From the NCBI RefSeq assembly GCF_013394165.1, contig NZ_CP041330.1, positions 1,480,501 to 1,544,500 of the forward strand: 64,000 nucleotides of DNA. The letters are read 5' to 3'. The notes below the pieces were generated by a model. The model saw only the letters and a list, made by a program, of their open reading frames with translations. It searched no databases and had not been told where the DNA came from. This DNA is from Pseudoalteromonas sp. Scap06 (GTDB lineage: Bacteria > Pseudomonadota > Gammaproteobacteria > Enterobacterales > Alteromonadaceae). Below, in pieces: positions 9,064 to 19,411 of the stretch. The position numbers were made by a program, and so were the translations under genes. The number at the start of each line of letters is the position of its first letter. Positions within the stretch are counted from its first letter, which is position 1.

Positions 9064-11217
9064 TTAATTAAGTGCCTCAGCTTGCGCTGCTTGAATGGCA
9101 GTTAAAGCAATGGTATACACTATGTCGTCAACTAATGCGCCACGGCTTAAGTCGTTAACTGGTTTACGCATCCCTTGCAGCATCGGACCTATACTGATCA
9201 AATCAGCGCTTCGTTGTACCGCTTTATAGGTGGTGTTGCCAGTATTTAAATCAGGGAATATAAACACCGTTGCTTTACCTGCAACAGGGCTGTTAGGTGC
9301 CTTTTTAATCGCTACACTTTCCATAATTGCCGCATCATACTGTAGTGGTCCATCTATAATTAGATCTGGGCGCTTTTGCTGGGCCAGTTTAGTTGCCGCT
9401 CGCACTTTTTCTACATCAGCCCCACTGCCTGAATCACCAGTACTGTAACTTATCATGGCTACGCGAGGTTCAATACCAAATGCTGCTGCTGAGTCGGCAG
9501 ATTGAATTGCAATGTCGGCTAGTTGTTCGGCATTAGGATCGGGATTAATAGCGCAATCACCATAAACTAGAACCTGATCCGGTAATAGCATAAAGAACAC
9601 AGATGACACTAATGATGAACCTGGCGCGGTTTTGATTAACTGTAGCGGTGGGCGAATGGTATTGGCAGTGGTGTTTACCGCACCCGATACCAGACCATCG
9701 ACTTTACCTTGCTCTAGCATCATGGTGCCAAGTACGACGTGATCTTGTAGTTGCTCTTGGGCGACTACTTCGGTAAGACCTTTATTCTTACGGATTTCCA
9801 CCATAGGTGCTACGTAGTCATTTATGATACTGCTTGGCTCAATTACAGTTACATGCTCGTTAAGCTCAATGCCTTGCTGCTCGGCTATACGCAATATTTC
9901 ATCACGATCACCTAATAAAATTGTTTTAGCAATGCCACGCTGGCCACAAATAGCGGCTGCTTTAATGGTTCTAGGTTCGTTACCTTCAGGCAATACAATT
10001 GTTTTTTCGGCTTTACGAGCTTTTTCAGTCAATAAATACCTAAAGGCAGGAGGGGATAGTTTTCGGGTTTTCCCCACACTTTTAGCTAAGGTATCTAACC
10101 AATCAGAATCTATATACTCTGCGTTATGATCTTTTACCTTTTCAATGCGCTGTTCATCATCGCTTGGCACTTCTAGGTTAAAGTTATGCAGTAATAACGA
10201 GGTGCGCCAAGTGTCGCCTTCGGTTGCTAAAATAGGCAGCCCTGTTTGCATGGCTTGTTCGCACAGCGCCATGATGCGCGGCTCAGGCTCAAAGCCACCG
10301 GTGAGCAAAATAGCGCCTAGTTTAGTACCGTTCATAGCAGACAAGCAGGCTGCAACCAATATATCTGAACGATCGCCTGGGGTGACCAATAACGCACCTG
10401 GGGTAAAATAATTTAGAATATTTGATACTGTACGGGCACAAAAAGTAATGCGTCTTAGTCGACGATGCACCATGTCGCCTTCATTAATAATAGTGGCTTT
10501 TAGATAAGCACTTAAATCTTTAACGCGTGGCGCTACCAGCTCAAAATCCCACGGAATGGCACCAAGTAACATAAAAGGGTTTTTTCTAAAAATTGGTAAA
10601 GAAGCCAGGCGGTTAAGCTCGTTATCAAGCGCTTCTGGCTTGTAAGTATCGACTAAATCAGCGCGAGCACGGCCTTCTTCATCTAGAGGGGCATTTACTT
10701 TATTGAAAATACAACCCAGCACACGAGGGTGATCTATGCCACCGTAATTTCCAGCAGCAATTTCAAGGCGATCTTCAATTTGGGTAATACTGTAATTCCC
10801 AGGGGTAAGCACAAATACAATATCGGCCCCTAAGGTTTGTGCAATTTCACGGTTTATGCGTCCTGCATAAGGTTGGCGACGAGTTGGCACCATTCCTTCG
10901 ATTATGGCCACTTCGTCATCGTTTATCTTACTTTGAAAACGCTCAACAATTTCTTCTAATAAGTCATCACCTTTACCATCACCAATCATTTGCTCTGCGT
11001 AATCGAGTGCAAATGGTGTTGGCGGCTTAATCGGTGATCCTTGAGTAACAATTTGGGTCGATTTTTCAGGGCCAGTTTCACCTGCACGCGGCTGGGCGAT
11101 AGGTTTGAAAAAGTTAACCTTAACCGTCTTTTGTTCCAGCGCTCTTACTAAACCAACTGATACTGAGGTTAAACCTACCCCTGTAGAGATAGGTACCAAC
11201 ATAATACGACGAGCCAT
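9064..11217 (-). CDS. pta: Phosphate acetyltransferase
   Basis: A 717-residue enzyme converting acetyl-CoA and phosphate to acetyl phosphate and CoA. The N-terminal P-loop-like domain begins [19 protein letters not shown], followed by a DRTGG-type regulatory domain ([16 protein letters not shown]) and the C-terminal PTA catalytic domain ([18 protein letters not shown], later GDCAINPDP and [12 protein letters not shown]). The long-form architecture matches E. coli Pta. The ATG at 11217 is chosen over one 39 bases upstream because AAGGAG precedes it and the protein then starts at the conserved motif; that ribosome site lies inside the last codons of ackA and only one base separates stop and start, so translation is coupled. 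Confidence 0.96.
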   Translation of the reverse strand: MARRIMLVPISTGVGLTSVSVGLVRALEQKTVKVNFFKPIAQPRAGETGPEKSTQIVTQGSPIKPPTPFALDYAEQMIGDGKGDDLLEEIVERFQSKINDDEVAIIEGMVPTRRQPYAGRINREIAQTLGADIVFVLTPGNYSITQIEDRLEIAAGNYGGIDHPRVLGCIFNKVNAPLDEEGRARADLVDTYKPEALDNELNRLASLPIFRKNPFMLLGAIPWDFELVAPRVKDLSAYLKATIINEGDMVHRRLRRITFCARTVSNILNYFTPGALLVTPGDRSDILVAACLSAMNGTKLGAILLTGGFEPEPRIMALCEQAMQTGLPILATEGDTWRTSLLLHNFNLEVPSDDEQRIEKVKDHNAEYIDSDWLDTLAKSVGKTRKLSPPAFRYLLTEKARKAEKTIVLPEGNEPRTIKAAAICGQRGIAKTILLGDRDEILRIAEQQGIELNEHVTVIEPSSIINDYVAPMVEIRKNKGLTEVVAQEQLQDHVVLGTMMLEQGKVDGLVSGAVNTTANTIRPPLQLIKTAPGSSLVSSVFFMLLPDQVLVYGDCAINPDPNAEQLADIAIQSADSAAAFGIEPRVAMISYSTGDSGSGADVEKVRAATKLAQQKRPDLIIDGPLQYDAAIMESVAIKKAPNSPVAGKATVFIFPDLNTGNTTYKAVQRSADLISIGPMLQGMRKPVNDLSRGALVDDIVYTIALTAIQAAQAEALN

Positions 11218-11218
11218 A

Positions 11219-12448
11219 TTATAACTCCTTGGTGATGTTTGCGGCGTCGAGTGCAATAACCCATTCTTCGTTGGTAGGCATAACCACCGCTTTGCTTGTT
11301 GAATTAGCAGCGCTGATTAATCCAGCTTGGCCAAACCGTGCATCAAGGTTTGCTTGAGGGTCTAAATTGATACCCAAAAATGCTAACTGTGTAAGTACTT
11401 TTTCGCGAATAATATCGGAATTCTCGCCAATCCCACCGGTAAAAATAAGCGCATCTAATTTTTGCAGCGGTACCATGTAGGCGGCTATTTGTTTTGCTAA
11501 GCGGTAGCAAAACATATTAAGTGCCAGCATGGCTTGCGAGTTGCCAGCAATAGCAGCCTCTTCAATAGTACGGCAATCGTTTGATAACTCGCTTATTCCT
11601 AATAGGCCACTCTTTTGATTTAGCAGGTCATCAATTTGCTGCGCAGTGTAATCAAGCTGCGTAGTTAAAAAGTTAAATAACCCTGGGTCAATGTCACCAC
11701 AACGGGTACCCATTACAAGTCCTTCAAGCGGGGTTAAGCCCATGCTGGTATCGACACTTTTACCGTTTTTGATTGCACACACCGAGCAGCCATTGCCTAA
11801 GTGGGCGCTAATAAAGTTACTTTCTTCAACAGGTAAAGCCAGCATTTTAGCGGTTTGACCTGCTACATAAAAATGGCTAGTGCCATGAAACCCATAGCGT
11901 CTAACCCCAAAGTCCTTATAAAGTTGATAAGGAAGGGCATATAGATAAGCAACCTCATCCATAGTTTGATGAAATGCGGTATCAAACACGGCTATTTGTG
12001 GTAAATCTTTAAATGATGCTTGTGCTGATGAGATGCCCAGTAAATTAGCGTGACCATGTAAAGGGGCTAGTGTGGCTGCTTGGGTAATACCTGCAATGAC
12101 GTTATCGTCAATTAAAACTGATTGAGTAAAGTGCTCGCCACCATGTACTACGCGATGGCCCACAGCTACTAATTGATCGTCTAAATTGTGATCTTTTATT
12201 AAATCAACCAGCGTATCAATTGCTTGGGCATGTGCTTGGTTAGCAGCAAGCTTAATAGTGGTTTTTTCTCCCTGAAACTTATATTTAATTGAGGGAGCAT
12301 TATCACCTAGGCGCTCAGCTAAACCTGATATAATGTCGTTTCCTGTGTTTGCATCAATAATTGCAAACTTTAGACTTGAGCTTCCACAATTGAGTACCAA
12401 AACATGGTTCGGATTATTTGGGAGTGTTGGCATAGATTCATTTTCCAT
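11219..12448 (-). CDS. ackA: Acetate kinase
   Basis: A 409-residue ASKHA-fold kinase making ATP and acetate from acetyl phosphate. Signatures: [15 protein letters not shown] at the N-terminus, [41 protein letters not shown] and TGGIGENS. First gene of the ackA-pta operon, with yfbV divergent upstream as in E. coli. Neither of the two N-terminal ATGs (12448 or 12433) has a strong ribosome site; the longer form is given, and the shorter begins closer to the conserved core. Confidence 0.96.
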   Translation of the reverse strand: MENESMPTLPNNPNHVLVLNCGSSSLKFAIIDANTGNDIISGLAERLGDNAPSIKYKFQGEKTTIKLAANQAHAQAIDTLVDLIKDHNLDDQLVAVGHRVVHGGEHFTQSVLIDDNVIAGITQAATLAPLHGHANLLGISSAQASFKDLPQIAVFDTAFHQTMDEVAYLYALPYQLYKDFGVRRYGFHGTSHFYVAGQTAKMLALPVEESNFISAHLGNGCSVCAIKNGKSVDTSMGLTPLEGLVMGTRCGDIDPGLFNFLTTQLDYTAQQIDDLLNQKSGLLGISELSNDCRTIEEAAIAGNSQAMLALNMFCYRLAKQIAAYMVPLQKLDALIFTGGIGENSDIIREKVLTQLAFLGINLDPQANLDARFGQAGLISAANSTSKAVVMPTNEEWVIALDAANITKEL

Positions 12449-12696
12449 TTAAGTATTAATCAGTACACTTGGTTGATGTATAAGCCTTTGTGGCTTAGAT
12501 AAGCCTAGACTAAAGTGTAGTAGACTTTATTAAAAGAGCTTTGTGAGATTCTTTCGATAATTTATGCTTTTTGTGAGTTTTACTAATGAAATTAAGCATT
12601 TTTACCGATAAAGTGAAAGCAGCTATAATTGTGTTACACTTTTATAAGTATTACGTTTGTTGAAATGTTACAAACCGAGACTATGAGGATTTATTA

Positions 12697-13143
12697 ATGC
12701 AAAAAAGTGTGATATCGCAAGTTCAATTAGGGCGTTCTTATGCTAAAACATGGCCAATGCGTAAAGAGGTCGCGCCATTATTTGCAGAATTTAAAGTGAT
12801 CAGAGCCACTGAGCTTGCAATCACAGTAATGCCAATATTAGCCATGCTGACCCTGTTTTTTCAGATTAATTATTTAGGCTCAGATTTTCTGCCCCAAGCG
12901 ATTGCCAGTAGTCTGTTTTTTATCTCGTTGCCATTACAAGGGCTTTTATGGTTGGGTAAACGTGCGCAAACTGAATTAGAGCCTGCTATGCAGCAATGGT
13001 ATAACGAGTTATTTGCAAAAATGGTTGCTAACGGTTACGACGCGCAAATGGGAAAAAACAAGCCCCGCTATTTGGAGCTTGCCGAATTACTAAAAGATAT
13101 GTTCGATAAAATGGATAAAACTTTTACTAAAGAGCAATTTTAG
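12697..13143 (+). CDS. yfbV: YfbV (DUF412/UPF0208) inner-membrane protein
   Basis: A 148-residue protein with two transmembrane segments (about residues 44-60 and 72-88) between basic, soluble ends; GRSYAKTWPMRKEVAPLFAE is the family signature. In E. coli YfbV limits the reach of MatP-organised Ter macrodomain constraints, and it is also encoded divergently from ackA. The start has GAGGA upstream. The last 17 bases overlap the convergent rlmA gene. Confidence 0.88.
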   Translation: MQKSVISQVQLGRSYAKTWPMRKEVAPLFAEFKVIRATELAITVMPILAMLTLFFQINYLGSDFLPQAIASSLFFISLPLQGLLWLGKRAQTELEPAMQQWYNELFAKMVANGYDAQMGKNKPRYLELAELLKDMFDKMDKTFTKEQF

Positions 13144-13930
13144 TAAATTGCGTAATATAAAATGACAAGGTGACGCTATGATTTTGTTTTTGCTCAAGAG
13201 CTTGCCAATGTTCTGGTCTAAACTTCCACGCAAATGGCGTCATCATAATTAAGTTCTTAACATCGTTAAATGTAAGCGATACCTGCTCTGTGATTAATTG
13301 TTGCGATGTATTTTCAAAGCCCGCAGGTGCTGCTATTTCGGTATGTTCGTTTACGTTGCTATAAATATAATCTTTTAGTTCTTTCAAATGAGTTGGGCCT
13401 GGGCTTGCCACAATTAAGCAACCATTATCTTTGACCAGGCGTGCAAGTTCACTGTCAAATAAAGGCGCAAATACACTAACCAAAACGTCAGCAAGGTGAT
13501 CATCAAAAGGCGCTTGGCTAATTGAAGCAACGCTAAAGTGGCATTGTTTGTAACGTTTTGCCGCATATTTTACTGCCGACTTTGATATATCAACACCGTA
13601 TACGTTAGCCTGGCTGTTGTTAGCAATAGCGTGAGTATAAAATCCTTCACCACACCCCAAATCAATCACTATGTCGGCATTAAGTGGCTTAACAATATTG
13701 GCTAAAGCCGTTTGTAAAAAGCCATAATAACCTTGTTCTAAAAATGAACGCCTAGCTTGTACCATTTCCAACGAGTCGCCAGGCTGTTTAGAATTTTTGT
13801 TTTGTACAGGGAGTAAGTTTACATAGCCTTCTTTGGCAAAATCGAAGCTGTGATTATTATCGCATCGTAATGTTTTATCATTGAGTGCTAGTGGCTGTTT
13901 ACAAATAGGGCAATGGTAATGAAGACTCAT
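13127..13930 (-). CDS. rlmA: 23S rRNA (guanine745-N1)-methyltransferase RlmA
   Basis: A 267-residue SAM-dependent methyltransferase. The N-terminal zinc ribbon is visible as CPIC and CDNNH motifs (about residues 8-27), followed by FDFAKEGYVNLL, and the Rossmann SAM motif is VIDLGCGEGFYTHAI. This is the RlmA(I) architecture that methylates G745 in helix 35. It overlaps the stop of the upstream membrane-protein gene by 4 bases and its own 3' end overlaps yfbV by 17 bases. Confidence 0.9.
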   Translation of the reverse strand: MSLHYHCPICKQPLALNDKTLRCDNNHSFDFAKEGYVNLLPVQNKNSKQPGDSLEMVQARRSFLEQGYYGFLQTALANIVKPLNADIVIDLGCGEGFYTHAIANNSQANVYGVDISKSAVKYAAKRYKQCHFSVASISQAPFDDHLADVLVSVFAPLFDSELARLVKDNGCLIVASPGPTHLKELKDYIYSNVNEHTEIAAPAGFENTSQQLITEQVSLTFNDVKNLIMMTPFAWKFRPEHWQALEQKQNHSVTLSFYITQFTKIAL

Positions 13931-14574
13931 GAGCCTAAATAGTCCTTATCAAAAAAAGTTTTTACCCAATGTGGGCGATAGGTGATCAGTACAGTGATTG
14001 CCATACCGTTTAGCATAGCTTCAGGAAAGGCCAAAATAGGACTTAGATAAATATAATTCTCGCTCAGCTGATGCCAACTATATTCACCTATTGCGTAATA
14101 AAAAGCACCACCGAGTATAATGTTAATACAGGCAACAACACCTGCTGTTAAAAAGCTACAAACAAATATATAGATAAAAAAGTGCCGTGCTAAATAGTGA
14201 TAACAGACAATAAAAACTAAATAGCTTAATAACACCGGTATAAAGGCACTAATAATGAGTTTTAACGCGACTAATTCAGGTGTTATTTGTCCAAAAGTAG
14301 TTAAAAGCGCTGTTGCGAGTACACAACTTAAAATAGCAAGGCGCCACCCCAGTGTTAGGGTTACAGCGGTTATACCTAATATATGCAGATCGAGACCGGG
14401 CAAAATACCTGCCTTGATACGCCATAATAAAGCGAGCACCAGCGCACAAGCAAATACACCTGTTTGTCTTGCTGGGGTATTAAATAAGTGACTGTATGTT
14501 GATTTGTTAATGCTTAAAAAGCCAATAACGATGACAACAATCCACAGTAACCCTTGTAATTGCGCGCTCAACAT
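13927..14574 (-). CDS. CbiM-like ECF-transporter permease homologue
   Basis: A 215-residue protein with about six transmembrane segments. ALLWRIKAGILPGLDLHILGIT resembles the CbiM/NikM substrate-binding subunit of energy-coupling factor (ECF) transporters, with a His inside the core. No ECF ATPase or EcfT gene is adjacent, so either distant components are shared or it works alone. The stop overlaps rlmA by 4 bases, implying co-translation, and xthA lies 5 bases upstream. Cobalt or nickel specificity cannot be shown from this sequence. Confidence 0.65.
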   Translation of the reverse strand: MLSAQLQGLLWIVVIVIGFLSINKSTYSHLFNTPARQTGVFACALVLALLWRIKAGILPGLDLHILGITAVTLTLGWRLAILSCVLATALLTTFGQITPELVALKLIISAFIPVLLSYLVFIVCYHYLARHFFIYIFVCSFLTAGVVACINIILGGAFYYAIGEYSWHQLSENYIYLSPILAFPEAMLNGMAITVLITYRPHWVKTFFDKDYLGS

Positions 14575-14579
14575 AATCG

Positions 14580-15386
14580 TTAATTAAACTCTGACCAAAT
14601 AGGCGCATGATCTGACGGTTTATCGATAGCACGCAGTTCATAATCTATGCCTGTGTCGATACAACGAGCCGCTAAGTCATGCGTTGCCAGTACCACATCA
14701 ATTCGTAGACCGCGATTATCAACAAACCCTTTTGAACGATAGTCAAACCAGGAGTATTGGTCGTTAATTTCTGGGTTTTGTTCTCTAAAGGTGTCTTTAA
14801 AGCCCCAATTTAATAAGGTAGCAAGCCACTCACGTTCAACGGGTTGAAATGAACATTTACCCGTTTTTAACCAACGTTTTGCGTTTACTTCACCAATACC
14901 AATATCTAAATCGGTAGGGGAGATATTAATATCACCCATAACAATTACATCTTGGTCAGGAGTGAAATGGCTATTTAGATGGGTCATTAAATCTTGATAA
15001 AATTGACGTTTATACGGGAACTTAGTTTCGTGATTAATGTTATCGCCTTGTGGGAAATAGCCATTCATTACATGTAAGTCACGGCCATTTTCTTGTTCTA
15101 CAGTGACGCTAATCATCCGCTTTTGCGACTCATCGGTGTCAGTAGAGAAGCCTTTTAATACCGATTTAGGCTCTTTTTTGCATAACATTGCCACACCGTA
15201 ATGGGCTTTTTGCCCATGAAAATAAACGTGGTAACCCATCTTTTGTACATCATCTAGCGGAAACGCTTCATCGTGTACCTTGATCTCTTGAAGACCGATA
15301 ATATCTGGTTGATGTTTATCAATAATAGCTTGTAACTGGTGTAGACGAGCGCGCAGGCCATTGATATTAAAAGAAATCACTTTCAT
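14580..15386 (-). CDS. xthA: Exodeoxyribonuclease III
   Basis: 268 residues, the same as E. coli XthA. Class II AP endonuclease/3'-exonuclease of base-excision repair. Motifs: [20 protein letters not shown] (metal Glu), [22 protein letters not shown] (catalytic Asp/Asn), SWFDYRS, and the C-terminal KPSDHAPIW (catalytic His). An upstream in-frame ATG at 15413 would add nine residues before the universal [10 protein letters not shown] start; 15386 has AAGG upstream and is used. Confidence 0.95.
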   Translation of the reverse strand: MKVISFNINGLRARLHQLQAIIDKHQPDIIGLQEIKVHDEAFPLDDVQKMGYHVYFHGQKAHYGVAMLCKKEPKSVLKGFSTDTDESQKRMISVTVEQENGRDLHVMNGYFPQGDNINHETKFPYKRQFYQDLMTHLNSHFTPDQDVIVMGDINISPTDLDIGIGEVNAKRWLKTGKCSFQPVEREWLATLLNWGFKDTFREQNPEINDQYSWFDYRSKGFVDNRGLRIDVVLATHDLAARCIDTGIDYELRAIDKPSDHAPIWSEFN

Positions 15387-15628
15387 AAAGTTAACCTTCA
15401 AACTTATTTTCATTGTTAGCTAAATTGTATCAGCATTTAGAGCGACATAACATGACTGAAATGAGAAAATAACTGCACAATTGTTGCTCAATTACTGCTT
15501 AATGTTTAAACATTGTAAATGCATTATTAAATAACAAAATAAATAAAATATTCAATTGATATGTTAAAAGTTGTCTATATAATGCGCAGAAATCGTTTGT
15601 TTAACTCGTTCAAATAGGACTACCCCTG

Positions 15629-16060
15629 ATGAAAACTCAATTACTTTTAGCTGCCTCTCTTTTTGTTTCTGTTACTGCTTCTGCACAAAGCAATACATAC
15701 TTTAGCAAAGACAACAAATTAGAGTCTAACTTGTGTGTAGTAAGCGCCAATGAAGGTTTTTCAGCTGCACGTAAAATGGCTGCAAAGCATGGTATGTACT
15801 TATCGCGTTATTCAAAAAGTATCCTATGTAATGGTCAAGATATCCGAGATATAGCTAAAAAAGAATCAGCGGTTCAAGTTGCTTCATCTAAAGTTGAAGT
15901 ATTTGCAAAAGATTCACATCAAGAAACACAGTTATGTATGACTGCATTAAAGCAAGGCTTACAACCAGTACGTAAGCAAATTGGTAACTTAAACACATTA
16001 AAGTGTAATGGCCAAAACGTAACTGATTTTGTAAAGCGTTACCAAGACGCTGCAATCTAA
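15629..16060 (+). CDS. DUF3718 exported small protein
   Basis: A 143-residue protein with a Sec signal peptide (cleavage near ASA-Q). It has two repeats of a Cys-containing unit, NLCVVSANEGFSAARK ... ILCNGQDI and QLCMTALKQGLQPVRK ... LKCNGQNV, each probably closed by one disulfide. This pattern is the DUF3718 family of Alteromonadales and Vibrionales; the function is unknown. It is monocistronic, followed by a strong terminator at 16083-16108. Confidence 0.8.
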   Translation: MKTQLLLAASLFVSVTASAQSNTYFSKDNKLESNLCVVSANEGFSAARKMAAKHGMYLSRYSKSILCNGQDIRDIAKKESAVQVASSKVEVFAKDSHQETQLCMTALKQGLQPVRKQIGNLNTLKCNGQNVTDFVKRYQDAAI

Positions 16061-16082
16061 ATTGCCGTATTTGATATAAACA

Positions 16083-16108
16083 GCTCGGTTCTTACCGAGC
16101 TTTTTTTT
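16083..16108 (+). terminator. Intrinsic terminator of the DUF3718 gene
   Basis: Perfect 7-bp stem GCTCGGT / ACCGAGC, 4-base loop, then eight T. Confidence 0.9.
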
Positions 16109-16262
16109 GCAAAAATTACCACAGTAGTTTGCAAAAATTGCATTGTCGAATATCGCTGCACAAGAGTGTTGTTTTTAAGTTATTGTTTTTATTGAATTAT
16201 AATTCTGGCATCGTATTTGTATTATTTAAATTGAAATTTATTAATTTACAAGGATACGTCTT

Positions 16263-16784
16263 ATGAAAAAATTAACGATAGCTTCTACTATTTTAGCCGC
16301 ATTGAGCTTAGCTGCATGTTCTTCAAATCAGGGTCTAGAAAAAATCGACAGTGATTTTGCAAGCTTAGATAACGATAGCGATGGTTTTATCTCAAAAACT
16401 GAAGCTGACGATGATAGTATTTGGCAACACTTTTCAAATATAGATACAAATATAGATAATCAAATAAGTCGTACTGAATATGATGCTTATATGCAGCTAA
16501 ATGCTGGTAAAGTTGCAACTGATAGTGAAGTAAGTGAGTCTGCATTTAAGGCTGATATTGCGAAGTTTGATAAAATAGAAAATGACTTTAAAAGCTTAGA
16601 TAATGACAGCAACGGCTTTATTTCAGTTACTGAAGCTGACGATGATGATATTTCAAATCACTTTGGCTACATGGACAGCAATAAAGATAAACGAGTAAGT
16701 AAAAATGAGTTTAATAGCTATATCCAAAAGCATGGTGATTCTGTTGCAGAAGACGATGCACTTGAGCAATTCAAAAATAGCTAA
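16263..16784 (+). CDS. EF-hand lipoprotein with duplicated calcium-binding halves
   Basis: A 173-residue lipoprotein: signal peptide with lipobox LAAC near residue 19, then two similar halves. Each half has a canonical EF-hand loop DNDSDGFISKTE / DNDSNGFISVTE (Asp at 1, 3, 5; Glu at 12) followed by a second, looser loop DTNIDNQISRTE / DSNKDKRVSKNE. It is therefore a four-loop calmodulin-like domain anchored in the envelope, probably binding calcium in the periplasm. Partner unknown. Monocistronic with its own terminator. Confidence 0.82.
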   Translation: MKKLTIASTILAALSLAACSSNQGLEKIDSDFASLDNDSDGFISKTEADDDSIWQHFSNIDTNIDNQISRTEYDAYMQLNAGKVATDSEVSESAFKADIAKFDKIENDFKSLDNDSNGFISVTEADDDDISNHFGYMDSNKDKRVSKNEFNSYIQKHGDSVAEDDALEQFKNS

Positions 16785-16811
16785 ATTACATTATTAAATA
16801 CACTTGATACC

Positions 16812-16838
16812 AAGCCAGTGTTTTTCACTGGCTTTTTT
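16812..16838 (+). terminator. Intrinsic terminator of the EF-hand gene
   Basis: Stem AGCCAGTG / CACTGGCT with a T-rich loop and six trailing T; located 28 bases after the stop. Confidence 0.88.
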
Positions 16839-16935
16839 ATACCTATTAAATGTTATTTTATTAATATGTTTTCCTAGTTTGCCGTTGTTCTGTCATAATA
16901 GATGGCTGTGTGTTTTTATTAACTTTAGAGTGATT

Positions 16936-17526
16936 ATGGTTGGTCGGCGAATTAGTGATGAACAATTAATTGAAATCATTGAAGCGGCGATTTTCGTGGC
17001 AGACAAGCCCGTATCAAAACGTCATCTTAAGGACACGGTTTTAAACGACTTAGCAATTTCTATGGCGCGCATTAATGATGCTGTAGAGGCCATTCAAATT
17101 CACTATCAGACGCGTGGAATACGTTTAGTTGAGGTAGGGAGTGGCTATCGTTTTCAAGCGTGCAGTAGTTTAAGCCCATGGTTGAGTAATTTATGGCAAG
17201 AACGTGCGCCTAAGTACTCGAGAGCTTTACTCGAAACCCTGTCGCTAATTGCCTATAAGCAACCCATTACCCGTGGTGAAATTGAGCAAGTACGGGGTGT
17301 AGCAACTGGCTCAAATATTATTAAAACTCTGCTTGAAAGAGAGTGGGTTAAAGTAGTTGGGCATAAAGAAGTACCCGGTAAACCGGCACTTTATGCAACG
17401 ACTAAACAATTTTTAGATTATTTTTCGATAACGGGACTTCATGATTTACCCGCATTGCCAGAGCAACAGCAAAGTAAAATTACCCAGTTATTAAGTGATC
17501 CTTCTGTGAGAGAACCATCCAAATGA
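16936..17526 (+). CDS. scpB: Segregation and condensation protein B
   Basis: A 196-residue winged-helix kleisin-partner protein of the SMC-ScpAB condensin. Seen: [16 protein letters not shown], then [18 protein letters not shown] and the conserved [27 protein letters not shown] followed by GRP-like [11 protein letters not shown]. The frame is open further upstream through hydrophobic non-conserved codons that overlap the preceding terminator; the ATG at 16936 is taken because conservation begins there. The stop overlaps rluB by 4 bases. scpA is not immediately upstream, which is unusual for the family. Confidence 0.93.
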   Translation: MVGRRISDEQLIEIIEAAIFVADKPVSKRHLKDTVLNDLAISMARINDAVEAIQIHYQTRGIRLVEVGSGYRFQACSSLSPWLSNLWQERAPKYSRALLETLSLIAYKQPITRGEIEQVRGVATGSNIIKTLLEREWVKVVGHKEVPGKPALYATTKQFLDYFSITGLHDLPALPEQQQSKITQLLSDPSVREPSK

Positions 17527-18392
17527 GTATACAAGGTGAAAAGTTACAAAAAGTCCTAGCCCGTGCAGGGGTAGGTTCACGCCGTGAAATGGAAAAATAC
17601 ATCGACGCTAACCGCGTGAGTGTAAATGGTAAAGTGGCGAAATTAGGTGACAGGGTTGAAGAAACCGATTTAATTCGTGTGGACGGTCACACTGTTAAAA
17701 TTGAAGAAAAAGCTGACAGAATTTGTCGTGTGATTATGTATAACAAGCCTGAAGGTGAACTAAGCACCCGTAAAGATCCTGAAGGGCGTAGAACTGTATT
17801 TGATCGTTTACCCCGTATTGATGGTGACCGCTGGATAGCGGTAGGGCGATTAGATGTGAATACGTCAGGGCTAATGCTTTTTACCAATGACGGTGAATTA
17901 GCGAATCGCTTAATGCACCCGAGTTACGAAGTTGAGCGCGAATACTCCGCTCGTGTATTTGGTGAAGTGACTGACGAAACGATGAAAAACTTACTTCGCG
18001 GTGTAGAGCTTGAAGATGGTCCGGCTAAATTTACCGGCATAAAGCCTATGGGCGGTGAAGGAATTAACCGCTGGTACAACGTAACACTTAATGAAGGTCG
18101 TAATCGCGAAGTTCGTCGTCTATGGCAATCACAAGATGTGGAAGTATCACGCCTAATTCGTATACGCTACGGTAAATTAGAGCTTGATAAGCGTGTACCA
18201 CAAGGTGGTTGGATTGAGTACGATTTAGACACAGTTAACTACTTACGTAAAACAGTTAAACTTGGTAAAGAAACGCAAACTAAGCTGTCGGTTATCCCTG
18301 AAAAACGTAAAGATAAGCGCGCTAAAATAAATCAAATTCGTAAGGCGGTTAAAAAGCACAATCAACGTGTAAAACCGACTAAACGTAAGTAA
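17523..18392 (+). CDS. rluB: 23S rRNA pseudouridine(2605) synthase RluB
   Basis: A 289-residue pseudouridine synthase of the RsuA group. N-terminal S4 domain ([19 protein letters not shown] ... [10 protein letters not shown]), catalytic [20 protein letters not shown] with the essential Asp (about residue 108), and [12 protein letters not shown]. The C-terminus is a Lys/Arg-rich tail (about 40 residues) likely helping rRNA binding. It starts inside the scpB stop (ATGA), the usual scpB-rluB coupling. Confidence 0.95.
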   Translation: MSIQGEKLQKVLARAGVGSRREMEKYIDANRVSVNGKVAKLGDRVEETDLIRVDGHTVKIEEKADRICRVIMYNKPEGELSTRKDPEGRRTVFDRLPRIDGDRWIAVGRLDVNTSGLMLFTNDGELANRLMHPSYEVEREYSARVFGEVTDETMKNLLRGVELEDGPAKFTGIKPMGGEGINRWYNVTLNEGRNREVRRLWQSQDVEVSRLIRIRYGKLELDKRVPQGGWIEYDLDTVNYLRKTVKLGKETQTKLSVIPEKRKDKRAKINQIRKAVKKHNQRVKPTKRK

Positions 18393-18413
18393 TTACGCTA
18401 CTAAAAAAACAAT

Positions 18414-18440
18414 AAAGCCGCTTTTTATAGCGGCTTTTTT
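18414..18440 (+). terminator. Intrinsic terminator of scpB-rluB
   Basis: Stem AAAGCCGC / GCGGCTTT, loop TTTTTATA, then six T; lies between convergent rluB and yciK. Confidence 0.85.
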
Positions 18441-18457
18441 ACGTTTAAAACTAAATA

Positions 18458-19204
18458 TTATTTTTTAACTTGTGCGTCTAACGATTGGCCATTGATATCT
18501 TTTGAGTCATCGCTCATTAAGTACAGATAAGTTGGCATTAGATCTTCAGGTGTCGCGAGTAAATCTCGATCTTCGCCCGGGAATGCGCTTGCACGCATTG
18601 ACGTACGGGTTGCACCTGGGTTGATACAGTTTACACGGATTGGCGTTTTTTCAACTTCACACGCCCATGTCTGCATCATACCTTCTACTGCAAATTTAGA
18701 AATTGCATATGGTCCCCAAAACTCTCTTCCTTTGCGACCCACACCCGAAGAAGTAAATACTACAGATGCACTCTTTGACTTTCGCATTACAGGGAATAGC
18801 GCTTTAGTGATCATCGCTTGTGCGGTGACGTTTACTTTCATCACATTTTCAAATGTTGATGAACAAAAATGTTCTAACGGCCCTAAAGTACCTAAAATAC
18901 CTGCGTTATTTAATAGTCCATCTAAGCGGCCAAATTGGCTCTCGATAGTTGCAGCTAAATCACGATAGTTTTGTTTAGTTGCACCTTTTATATCCATAGG
19001 CACAATAGCGGGCTGCGGGTAGCCAGCATTAATGATTTCGTCATACACACATTCTAATTTATTAGTTGTTTTTCCTAATAAAATAACGGTTGCACCATGT
19101 TTTGCATAGGTAATAGCTGCGACACGGCCAATCCCATCACCTGCGCCTGTGATCAAAATTATTTTGTCTTTAAGTGCGTTTTCAGTTGCTTGATAGGTAT
19201 GCAT
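18458..19204 (-). CDS. yciK: YciK-type short-chain dehydrogenase
   Basis: A 248-residue SDR oxidoreductase. Motifs in order: ITGAGDGIGR (NAD(P) glycine motif, about residue 18), LNNAG (about 93), catalytic Ser in FTSSGVGRKG, then YAISK (Tyr/Lys pair) and INPGATRT. WGPYAISKFAVEG matches the E. coli YciK subgroup, found in the same chromosomal neighbourhood (rluB, sohB, topA). Substrate unknown. A start 51 bases upstream would add non-conserved residues; 19204 begins at the MHTYQ that precedes the conserved core, though its ribosome site is weak. Confidence 0.85.
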   Translation of the reverse strand: MHTYQATENALKDKIILITGAGDGIGRVAAITYAKHGATVILLGKTTNKLECVYDEIINAGYPQPAIVPMDIKGATKQNYRDLAATIESQFGRLDGLLNNAGILGTLGPLEHFCSSTFENVMKVNVTAQAMITKALFPVMRKSKSASVVFTSSGVGRKGREFWGPYAISKFAVEGMMQTWACEVEKTPIRVNCINPGATRTSMRASAFPGEDRDLLATPEDLMPTYLYLMSDDSKDINGQSLDAQVKK

Positions 19205-19411
19205 AAAAGTACCAATGTTTAAATTTTTATTGATTTTAACATAGCAAATCGACAAGTAATCGAATTTATTGCAAATTTAGGTGGCGAAACCAGAAACTTT
19301 AAGTTAGATTTAACTGGTCTAATGTCTCATTAATATACTAGCTACATTAAATTAACTTAATTACACTGACTATAAACACACTATAAAAATAAGATTTGTG
19401 CGGAGAACACT

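Noticed and set aside
10145..10411. Antisense frames inside pta
   Set aside because: Shadow of a conserved coding sequence; no independent start signals.
12500..12535. TGTAGTAGACTTTATTA resembling a HexR (RpiR-family) box before ackA
   Set aside because: The right half does not fit the palindrome; no second copy near edd or gap supports it.
16804..16935. In-frame extension of scpB upstream with hydrophobic residues
   Set aside because: It overlaps the EF-hand gene terminator and is not conserved; ScpB similarity starts at the ATG at 16936.
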